Of a DNA stretch of 64,000 nucleotides, positions 55,338-64,000 are shown piece by piece. The notes beneath the pieces are model-generated. The model was not told where the DNA came from, did no database searches, and saw nothing but the letters and a program-made list of their open reading frames with translations. Each line of letters begins with the position of its first letter. Positions within the stretch are counted from its first letter, which is position 1. The DNA is from Isoetes taiwanensis (taxonomy: Eukaryota; Streptophyta; Lycopodiopsida; Isoetales; Isoetaceae), in the NCBI GenBank assembly GCA_021234155.1, contig JAJEKV010000002.1, positions 11,150,725 through 11,214,724 on the forward strand, written 5' to 3'. Position numbers and translations under genes: made by a program.

Positions 55338-57651
55338 AGGCCAAGTTTTGACTAGGCCAAAAATGAAAAGATGTCCATCTTTGGTCTTTTCATTGGGTGA
55401 TGTTGGCAAATTTTGGTTGACATGGCTAGATGGTGGCGATGTGGACATGATGACTAGCACTTTATGCAAGAAATATGATAACCTTTAGAATTTTTTGGTA
55501 GAGGAGTTTGGCAAGGGATAGAATAGAGGGATCTTGAAGAACTTAAACGCTGACACCTTTCCCCAAATCGAACCAGTCCAGGACTTTGCACAGAAAGGCT
55601 TCCTCACCAGAGGGGAGAGCCCAGACCCCAGGAGACAGACCTCAAAAAGGTTGCAGAGGTAGCCTTTCCTGCCAACGATCCGGGAGGGCAAATGCCAATG
55701 CACCCCCTCTTGGAGCTCGGTTTCCCTATCCGACCGTTGAATTCACCGTTCAAGTAACTTGCTTCAAGTAAATTCAAAAAAATCCAAGATCTGTCTGAAA
55801 GAACTTATCAAACTGCGAAGCGTCCTACGGTCGACTGTGTAGAAACCTAAGTGTTTTGTCGTTCGAGCAGTACAAAGGCTCCAGAATGGAGATTTGACTT
55901 CGCCATGTCATCCGGAATAGCAAATTTACCCTAGGAACCAAGTTATATGGTCATTTTTTGCAACAAAAGAAACACGAACCTCTACATGGCGGTATTCTGC
56001 AGCCACCTCTTAGGCCAATTGACTACGAACATATTGGACATGAGCTACCTTGGCGCTTCTTGGAGAAAGGGTGGTCTTCCGCCCACGAAACTTGGTCTCG
56101 AGGGTAATGTCGATGTTTTGAGTCCATGGCAGAGTCAGTTTATAGTTCCGGAGTGGGAGAGTTGCCCATCCGTGGCCAAGGGCCTTCAGGAGAGGACCTT
56201 TAGGGCGAACTGCTTCTGGAAGGTTTTAAGGGTCCATCTTCTGGCATCAACACCCTCCCTCCACGCGATGACATTGTGCAAGATCCTGGTCGAATCTAAT
56301 TAGGATATGGCCTTTGAAACGTAAACCCTGTGGTTTGCTAGGTTACTGAAGGGTTTACGTTATGGAGGTCGCGATTTAGTCGGTTGCACTTGGGACATGG
56401 TCAAGAAGCTGCAGTTAAAAACATGAAGCAATAAGAATTGAAGGAATGGGGTTTGGATCTATTGGCCATCCCGAATGATCCCAAACAATTTTGCTACTGC
56501 AAAAGGCGCTCTTGGCTTCTATTTGCCATTATGGGAGGAGGATAAATCCAAACCCCATTCCGTCAATTCCTATTACTTCGCGTTTTCAATTGCAGCTTCT
56601 TGGCCATGTCCCAAGTGCAACCGATAAAAACTCGGCCTCTAAAACGTAAACCCTTCAATAACCTAGCAACACACAGGGTTTACGTTTCAGAGGCCATATC
56701 CTAATCAGATTCGACCAGGATCTTGCACAATGTCATCACGTAGAGGGAGGGTGTTGATGCCAGAAGATGGACCCTTAAAACCTTCCGGAAGCAGTTCACC
56801 CCCAAAGATCCTCTCCCAAAGGCCCTTGGCCACGGATAGGCAACTCCCCCACTCCGAAATTGTAAACTGATTCTGCCAATGAACTCAAAACGTCGAGATT
56901 ACCCTCGGGACCAAGTTTCGTGAGCAGAAGACCACTCTTTCTCCAAGAAGTGTCAAAGTAGCTCATGTCCAATTTACGTTCCGAGTCAATCGGGCGAAGA
57001 GATGGCTGCGTAATATTGTCATGTAGAGGGTTCATGTTTCTTTCGCTGCCAAAATGACCGTATAACTTGGTCCCTAGGGTAATGTCACCATTTCGGATGA
57101 CATGGCGAAGTCGAATCTCCATTCCGGAGCCTTTGTATTGCTCGAACGACAAAACACTTGGGTTTCTACATGGTCGAGCGCAGGACGCTTCACGGTTTGA
57201 TAAGTTTCTCCAGACGGATCTTGGATTTTTTTGAACCTGCTCGAAGCAGGTTACTTGAACGGTGGATTCAATGGTCGGATAGAGAAATCGAGCTCCGGGA
57301 AGGGGGGCATTGGCATTTGCCCGCTTGAAGGAGCATTGGCGTGAAATACGCCTTGGCAACCTTTTTCGAAGAAGCCCCCCGGGTCCGGCCTCTTCCTCCG
57401 TGAGGAAGCCGCCGCGAAAGTCCCGCCTAGTTCGATTTGGGGAAGGGTGTCAGTGCAAGATCCTCTATTCTATCCATTGCTAAACCTCTACCAAAAATTC
57501 CAAAGGTTATCATATTTCGCGGCATAAAGTCCTAGTCATCATGTCCATGTCACCACCATTTAGCCATGTCACCCAAAATTTGCCAACATCACCCAATGAA
57601 AAGACCAAAGATGGACATCTTTTCATTTTTGGCCTAGTCAAAACTTGGCCT
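55338..57651. repeat. Long inverted repeat, 2.3 kb, arms about 1.1 kb, loop about 80 bp
   Basis: The left arm (about 55,338-56,462) and right arm (about 56,542-57,651) are reverse complements along their whole length, with scattered substitutions and small indels. Outer ends: AGGCCAAGTTTTGACTAGGC and its complement. Inner blocks: GGAATGGGGTTTGGAT and ATCCAAACCCCATTCC. The right arm has a 187-codon minus-strand frame (57,359-56,796) with PYRD-free, unrecognised sequence. The left arm equivalent is broken. A transcript would fold into a very long hairpin. Interpretations: foldback DNA element, inverted duplication, or small-RNA-producing locus. Confidence 0.9.
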
Positions 57652-59408
57652 AGCCAAAATGGGGAGAAAATGTGGCTTGGCTTTTAGTAGGGGATTTCAA
57701 TATGGTCGAATCAAGACAAGAGGCAGATTAGGTGGTGGGGATGATTGTAAGCGGCTTTGAACGGCAAAGAAGGGCGTAGTTACTCTTTCAACATGGGTTT
57801 ATGGAAGTTGATGGAGATTCATCTTTTACTTGGACTAATAATTGGGTTGGCCTGTGATTGTCCGTGCTCGTCATGATCGAATGTATGCAAATAGTGTGCT
57901 TTGCGATATATGTCCACGGTTATGGAGGCTTAATTATTTGGCACAAGGCCCCTAGGACCATAATCCTCAAATTCTTGAAAATCGTGAACTTACTCATAGT
58001 CGACAAAAGAGAAAAACGGTATTTAAATTGAATACTAGATGGTTGCCTAATGAGGAGTTTGAAGCAGGATGTCAGGAGGCTTGGCAAAAGGCTTCATCTC
58101 AACAACATGGTATGCTAAGAATTGTTGAGGCTTTGGAAAATGTCAAGATTTTTTTATAAAAGGTGGGGAGCGCAACGAGTTCGTGAAGAAAAAGAGACAT
58201 TAAGTAAGTTATATGCTGAATTAGAGGAGCTTAAGAAAGTGGGTACGGACTCTTTTAGATTGCAACAGGTTATTGATGCTATTCGTGGTCTTGAAGTGGC
58301 CCAAATTCAATCAAGACGAAGTTAAACCGGATTAACCCGGCTGAAAGGTGGAGATCGTTGTAATAAGCTATTTTTTAGAGCTTCAAAGCAGAAGAGGTAT
58401 GCAGCTACTATGCACTCTTTATCTCTGCCGGATGGGAGGGTAATGACAGAGCCAAATGAGATTAAGCAGTCCCTTACTCAATACTTTGAAACTTTTTTTA
58501 AGGTCAAACACTTGCCTCATGAAGATGTAATGCAGGATATTGTGCTTTCTAAGGTTCATGCAATTCTTTCACAAGAGGAATCTCAATTGTTAGAGGCCCC
58601 ACTTTCCATGTCCGAAATTATGAAAAGAACATTTGAGTTGGCTTCAGATAAATGTCCGTGTATGGATGGTATCCCCAGAGAATTTTTAAAAGGTATTGGG
58701 AATGGACGCCAATAAGCATTATGGAGGCCTACAAAGATTTGTGTACTTCACATCAATTTGATAGGATTTTGAATACGGGTTTGATTTCTCTTATTCCTAA
58801 AGTGAAAGAACCTGTGAGCATTCATGATTGGCGCCCAATAACTCTTCTATCTACTATCTATAAAATTATCGCGAAAAGCCTATGCGTAAAGACTTAAACA
58901 GGTTTTGGGATTGAGAATAGATGCTCGGTCAAAGTTTTCTTCCGTGTCGGCAAATTTTTCATAATATAGTGGCAAAGATATGAAGGAGTTCATTGGGCCC
59001 AATGTTCAGTCAAAATCTTCTATATTTAAAATTAAATTTTGCTAAAGCTTATGATAGTGTGAAGTGAAATTTCTTGGATGCCATGCTTTTGAAATTGGGA
59101 TTTGGGTCTGGTTTCCGATCTATGATGCCAAAAATGTTGATTTCTGCTAAGGGGGTAGTACTGTATCATGGAGAACCATTGGTGCTTTTTCCAATTGAAC
59201 GTGGAATAAGGCAAGGTTGCCCTTTAGCTCCTTTTTGTTTACTATAGTGGCGTAGGACTTTCGCAACTATTGCACGAGGTGAAAAAGGATGGTTTGGTAA
59301 AGGGATTATTATTGGAGGAAGGTGAACAGGTTTTTGTTAATCGGTTGCGCATCTATACCTTCTTGCTAGTGGATGGTGAAGAGAATAATGCGGATAATCA
59401 AAAAGATA
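57652..59408 (+). pseudogene. L1-like LINE: end of endonuclease and reverse transcriptase
   Basis: Starts at the right end of the inverted repeat with WLLVGDFNMVESRQEAD and VDGDSSFTWTNN (endonuclease). The linker has frames at 58,122-58,325. RT: PDGRVMTEPNEIKQSLTQYF and LISLIPKVKEPVSIHDWRPI, then IKFAKAYDSVKWNFLDAMLL and RGIRQGCPLAP at about 59,200-59,235. The later palm (VKGLLLEEGEQVFVNRL) is interrupted at 59,408. Several stops occur. The endonuclease start is missing. Confidence 0.88.
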
Positions 59409-59995
59409 TGACGTTTTTCCTTCGCTTCAACTAATAGAAGGAAAACGAGGTTCGGAAATACCTGAGGAGGCGATTGGCGCTAGCGCTAGTTTGTTCTTTT
59501 CCCTATTTATGTGCTTCTTCGTCATGTTCTCGCCATCGCCTCTCTTGAAGCATCTCCTTTCCTCTTCTTCCTTCTCTACGGTTTGGCACATTTTCTTCCT
59601 TCACGGTTCTTTTTAGGCTTGATAGCCTGTTGTTGCATCCACGCTTCTTCACACGGTTCTTTTAGGCTTCATATCGGTGGTTGCATCCACGTTTTACGTG
59701 ATGGCCCCGAACCGTACAAGAAAGCTCGGTGAAGAGGCATGCTTACGGTTCTTCTGAGAGGTTCGGCAAGATGGCTGAAAGCCATGGAAGGCAGATTGGA
59801 AGCGAAGTTTGATAGTTTGAGTGGCCTTATGGAGAGCGGTGATTGCAGCGGTTAGACGATCCGAGTAGCTCTAAGGCAGAAATTTTTATGCACCCGGAGT
59901 CTACGGTTTACGCCGCTTCAGCGGCAGGGAGATCCAATGTAAGAGCATGCAGCAAGGGCTCCTCTCTTGAAATACCATGAAAATAGGAAGCAAAG

Positions 59996-60376
59996 ATGAT
60001 GTTTTTAATCGGTTGGAGGATTGTTTTCTCGGATTTAGAGAGCCACCCATCGCGACAAGTTCCCCGGACGCGAAAAGCCAAGAGCATCATCGATAGAGGT
60101 AAAGCTTTGATTTCTAACAGGAAAATGATAATCTGCATCAGTGATAGGGAAGGGCCAGGGGTTGCGGAGTGCTATGAAATGGGGGATTTTACTCTATTTG
60201 ATGGTTTGAAAAATGGCCCAAAGATAGGGCTTGATGGATCCGTGGTCACTGTCATGAGACTTTGGGGTTTGCCAATTCTAACTTTTTCGGGAAGCTGGTG
60301 GTTCGATTCTCTGCTCGCAGACGCTCGCTTAACCGCCGGTTGGTTGGTTGACATGGTTTTGTGTATGCTAAATTAA
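59996..60376 (+). other. Open frame of 126 codons inside the insertion, unrecognised
   Basis: Reads KAKSIIDRGKALISNRKMII and later FDGLKNGPKIGLDGSVVTVM. There is no domain that I recognise, no clear start context and no partner frames. It may be chance or captured sequence. Confidence 0.2.
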
Positions 60377-61368
60377 AGACAAAGTTTTCTGGAAGAAGGT
60401 TACGGGTATGGTTGGTTCTTTGAGATGGTTTTTCTTTAACAATTTCTTGTTCTGCCAAGCTTCATAATCTCCAAGCTAATAATTTTCGGGTTAATCCCCA
60501 GAAGTGTTAAAGTTGTTTGATTGCATGTGGTGTACGAACAGAGTTTTGAGCTTTCAGGAATTGTTGGTGTTCCTTGGTTTTCTCAGGGTTCCCATGATTA
60601 TGTTTTGGTTATTCAATTCTGACCAGGTATTATAGTTTGTTTTCAACTCATTGATTGATCCCATGATAGCTATTCTCAGGAAAAGGCCAAGACATTCCTG
60701 TGTTTGGTGGTCTCTGCACAAGTCGTTTGCTTGTCATCTGTTTTCCTTCTTGAACTGATCCATTTTACCCGACCTGTTTCATGGAGTGCCCCTCGTTTCT
60801 ATAGACTCTGACTTCATTTAGCCCCGATTTTTGCGACCTTGGAGAAAATTTTTAGCCCTGTTTTTAGCTGGAAGCATTCTTTGTTGTTGCCCTGTCAATG
60901 ATTCCGGTTCTCCAAAGGCCTACCTCAGTTGCAATGTCCAAGATCACTTAATAACTCATGCAAGTTCTGCCTTTTCGATTTTATCTGGTCCATCTTTGCC
61001 TGCGGATTTGGGCTCCAGATCGTAGCTTCTTTACTTCAAAGAAGCCGCTTTTGCCTTCTTTGCCTCAAGAAGTCGCCAGTTCCCTCGCCTCACCTTACTT
61101 CTTCTTGCTTGCCCCATTTCTTGCTTTTTGCCCTGTTGATTGCCGCCATTTTTGCTCGCCGTTCTTGCTCGCGTTCCATCGGGCGCTGAGTTCTTGTTTG
61201 CAAAGTACCGAACCATACTTTATATGTAGGAAGTATTAATATTAGTTTTAAGTTCTATTTGGAGCCTGCTTATACCTATATTGTGTCCGCTTCGCCATCA
61301 ATAAACAACAGTTATTGTTTTTCCTTGGGGGAACGTTTGACGCCTAGACCTTGATCTTGATGTCTCTG

Positions 61369-61540
61369 ATCCATTGCAACCTGTTAAAGTTTATGCATAA
61401 CCTAGGCTTGCCCCTTTTTACTTAAAGTTGTCTTATGATTATGGATTTTTAATGGATCTATTGCAACCAGTTAAAGTTTATGCATATCCTGGTCTTCCCC
61501 TTTCTTTACTTAAAGTTGTCATATGGTTATGGACTTTAAT
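61369..61540. repeat. Tandem duplication of about 86 bp
   Basis: GATC(C/T)ATTGCAACC(T/A)GTTAAAGTTTATGCAT starts both units (61,369 and 61,455), and each continues through CTTAAAGTTGTC(T/A)TATG. Confidence 0.85.
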
Positions 61541-62089
61541 AGACCAGAAGATCTAACAAGCCAAAATATTATCAGTCTTGCTATGTGGTATTTGAGAGGT
61601 TATGGTGTAACTATAACAAAGGTTTTTTGTTATCGTTGTTTCTCGGCACCTCATTATATACTTTATCTTGAGTTATTATCTAAGGTTGGTTTTCTGCTCA
61701 GACGTCTAAGTGTTGAGCCAAGTTGTTTATGGTTGGCATTAGGTTGTTTCGCCTGGTCCTTTTTTAGTTATGCCTTGACCTCTAAGTGTTGACCTCTAAG
61801 AGACTTCTGCCTCTTCTTCAGCATTCTTGTCCATGGCTATCCATAATATTTCTAGAAATGACATTTTCCTTCGTTTCAACGAATAGAAGGAAAACGAGGT
61901 TCTGGAAATACGGAGGCAGTTGGCAGTTAGCAGTTAGTTTGTTCTTTTCCCTATTTATGTGCTTCTTCGTCATGTTCTCGCTCATCAGCTCTCTTGAAGC
62001 ATCTCCTTTCCTTCTTCCTTCCTTCTACGGTTTGGCCCACCCCCACCCTTCTCCTATTGTTATGTCTTGTTTGCAAACTAACACTTTGT

Positions 62090-62255
62090 TGGAGGCCTTG
62101 TGCCTAGTTTGAGGCCTAGTGCCTGGTTGGGGCCTTTGTGCCTGGTTGAGGCCGGTGTGCCTTGTTGGGGCCTTTGTGCCTGGTTGAGGCCGGTGTGCCT
62201 AGTGGAAGGCTTGGTGCCTAGTTGGAAGCCTTGGTGGCTGGATGGCCTTGGTGGC
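62090..62255. repeat. Minisatellite, about 19-23 bp units (GGCCTTTGTGCCTGGTTGAG)
   Basis: Seven or eight imperfect units of GGCCTNGTGCCTGGTTGRGG. The Trp/Leu-rich reading frame over it is an artefact of the repeat. Confidence 0.9.
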
Positions 62256-62647
62256 CTTTTGGTTTGTCTTTTTGTGTATGCAGTGGTTTAGCGTGGGCCG
62301 CTTGGAGGAGGGCTTGAGATTGGGCACAAGATGAAGATCAATGGAGAAGACAATTCAAACATGTTTCGTCTTTGGCTATTTCTTTGCTGTAATGTATTTT
62401 CTCCCAATAAGGCTAGTCAGCATGAGGGTACAAGATCTATTATGTTTTGGACCTAGCATCGGTTAGTGATCCCATTATTGTCAGGGTTTTTCCTCTAAAA
62501 CCCTAAAGGGCTTAGGTTTTTAATCCCGCCATAATGGTTTCACTAGCTTGCTATCTCAGATGTACTTGTTTTTGGTTATCAAGGAGATGCCCGAGATAGC
62601 ATTCTTGTCAGCATTCTTGTCCATGGCTATCCGTAGTATTTCTAGAA

Positions 62648-64000
62648 TTTGGATATATTTTCAATTGCATCCGGGTTGTCTCCTTTAATTGGGCTAAGTG
62701 TAGTGCTTTATGGGTGGGGAAGGAAGTAGTTCCCAATTTTTATATGAGTATGCCTCGAAGGTTGTTGTACCATCTGCAAAGACAAAGCTTCTAGGAGTCC
62801 CCTTTGGTTTAGATATTGACATGAATGAAGCATGGGATGAAATTATCTTAAATTTACAAAGGCAACCGATTTGGTGGAGAGGTTCAAAGTTATCCTTGGC
62901 GTGTAGAATTCAAGTAGCTAAGTCAAGATTGAACAATACGATATTTATTTGGTTTCGGTTCTATTGGCTCCAGCTTCTAAGTTTGCGAGATAAAAAAGAT
63001 TGTAAGAGATTTTGTCCGGTGTACCGATCAAGGAGGCAATCGTGAACGTGGGCGTGGAAGAAATGTATGTTGTTTAAACAACAAGGAGGACTTGGTATGT
63101 TGGATCTTTCTTTACAGGGTAAGGTCTTAGCTTCTAAGCTATTGTTCAGTTTGTTGAAAGATGGTTGTGCATCACCAGGTATGAAGTTACTTAAACAATC
63201 AGTAAAGAAGTGTATGGTTTTTCATAAGCGAGGTGTGAGAATTGAACTCCCTTGGGCATTGTTATATCCATTGAAAGCTTCTTCACATGCCTCTCCAGTA
63301 CTGAAGGGCTTGCTTCGGGCCTAGAAGGTAGTCCAGCAGGTGATTACATTTGATTGGGAAGCTTGTCTCCAGGCATCTTCCCCCTTTCTGTGGTTGCCTT
63401 TGTATACTCATGGCCAACTACACTGATATGGTCCATGGGGTATGGGATAAAGCCTGGAAAGGTTGGGGCCCATTGGATAACGATTTCCTTGAAGGATCCG
63501 CCCTTTTGGTGTGTTGGTTATCACTAGGGGTGCTAGTGCGTAACATACACCCAGTTGTAGAATTTATGCATGCGCATTCCCAAGCGAGGTGGAGGAGAGC
63601 AGGTATTATTTCTATTGAACAGTGGTATTTTGGTATTGACATTGCTCCTTGGCAATGGTTTCAGGAGACATATGGGTTGTTGGATAAAGATATCAGTATA
63701 TGGGCTTATGTAGCAAGTGCCCTTCCTCTAATTAAGAAGGTGGGTAACAAGAGATGCTGGAACTTTGTTCAAGGTATTAAAGAAGGCAAGAAGCTAGTAA
63801 GTTCATGCTACAGATTGCTTACCTCCTCAAATACTTTATCACCTTCTCGAAAATGGCACTTACAGACTTTGCCTTCTCAATGGCAATCCATCTGGAACCT
63901 TGTTTGGTCTCAATATAATCCTCCAAAGGTAAATGTTCTACTTTGGCAGGTGATTCATCGCTCTTTGAGAGTTAATGAGATGGTTCATCGCTTTAAGCCG
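62648..64000 (+). pseudogene. L1-like LINE: RT C-terminus and zinc-finger-like end, runs off the window
   Basis: Resumes with LDIFSIASGL, then TKLLGVPFGLDIDMNEAWDE, WWRGSKLSLACRIQVAKSRL and FKQQGGLGMLDLSLQGKVLA, all standard downstream parts of plant L1-type ORF2. Near the edge, WNLVWSQYNPPKVNVLLWQV (63,892-63,951) is the start of the Zn-binding RVT domain. Many stops; dead copy. Confidence 0.88.

Larger units (their letters stand above)
59409..62647. mobile_element. Tandem insertion in the LINE: a 2.4-kb and a 0.8-kb unit
   Basis: Two units share their start and end. Starts (59,409 and 61,859) read TGAC(G/A)TTTTTCCTTCG and stay similar for about 180 bp, including TTTGTTCTTTTCCCTATTTA. Ends (61,819-61,857 and 62,609-62,647) read CAGCATTCTTGTCCATGGCT and then TATTTCTAGAA. 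The LINE reading frame resumes at about 62,648 (LDIFSIASGL). No recognisable protein is encoded. The shorter unit looks like an internally deleted or rearranged version. Element class unknown. Confidence 0.6.

Noticed and set aside
56796-57359. 187-codon frame as a true gene
   Set aside because: It lies within one arm of the long inverted repeat. The other arm has the same sequence with stops, and no domain is recognised. Kept only as part of the repeat.
60958-61239. 93-codon Ser/Phe-rich frame
   Set aside because: No domain, several overlapping frames of similar length, and composition explained by CT-rich sequence.
62100-62291. Trp/Leu-rich 63-codon frame
   Set aside because: It lies wholly within an imperfect minisatellite.
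61818-62647. Standard LTR retrotransposon for the LINE insertion
   Set aside because: The shared end (TCTAGAA) lies directly before the second shared start, which fits tandem units rather than two LTRs around an interior. There is no CA end or primer site.

Overview
The window is eukaryotic nuclear DNA from a land plant. Two intact spliced genes with typical plant GT-AG introns sit in about 55 kb of nested, decayed transposable elements. One LINE type present here (AP endonuclease, reverse transcriptase, then a C-terminal Cys/His-rich segment) is of a kind I associate with ferns and other non-seed plants, so a fern-like genome is my best guess. That is an inference from family knowledge and was not tested. 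There is no bacterial-style operon, rRNA gene, canonical tRNA gene or CRISPR array.

Layout. 1-830: decayed LINE on the minus strand. 0.9-5.3 kb: no credible gene, but a pair of about 240-bp direct repeats that look like LTR remnants. 5.3-10.7 kb: an almost full-length, inactivated Ty1/copia element with two LTRs, primer-binding site, gag, protease, integrase, reverse transcriptase (RT) and RNase H. 13.3-19.6 kb: two related minus-strand Ty3/gypsy chromovirus copies separated by a LINE 5' fragment. 19.6-23.7 kb: a plus-strand Ty3/gypsy element that lacks integrase and a 3' LTR. 23.9-27.6 kb: a minus-strand multi-exon gene or pseudogene of unknown function, with a ParB/sulfiredoxin-like exon and a Lys/Glu-rich region. 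27.8-28.5 kb: a plus-strand 219-residue ORF of unknown function. 29.9-33.0 kb (minus): a complete 10-exon gene for a WAC-DDT-WHIM chromatin protein of 745 residues. 36.1-39.2 kb: a 5'-truncated chromovirus. 40.38-40.84 kb: a miniature LTR element (TRIM) with a 5-bp target duplication. 42.6-44.1 kb: a complete 5-exon GDSL esterase/lipase gene of 366 residues. 45.0-48.3 kb: LINE, plus strand. 48.9-54.4 kb: a second LINE on the minus strand, split by a 3.75-kb insertion with 30-bp terminal inverted repeats. 54.7-57.65 kb: an 18-bp minisatellite beside a 2.3-kb long inverted repeat. 57.65-64.0 kb: an L1-like LINE interrupted by a 3.2-kb tandem insertion and running off the window.

Functionally, only the WAC-DDT-WHIM gene (probably a partner subunit of ISWI chromatin remodelers) and the GDSL gene (secreted hydrolase) look intact and independent of each other. 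The rest records repeated insertion, truncation and nesting. Features with most novelty value are the 2.3-kb inverted repeat with its minisatellite, the precise inverted-repeat insertion in the LINE, the plant ParB-like reading frame with a perfect 24-bp hairpin in its intron, and the TRIM. No complete new multi-gene system is evident.
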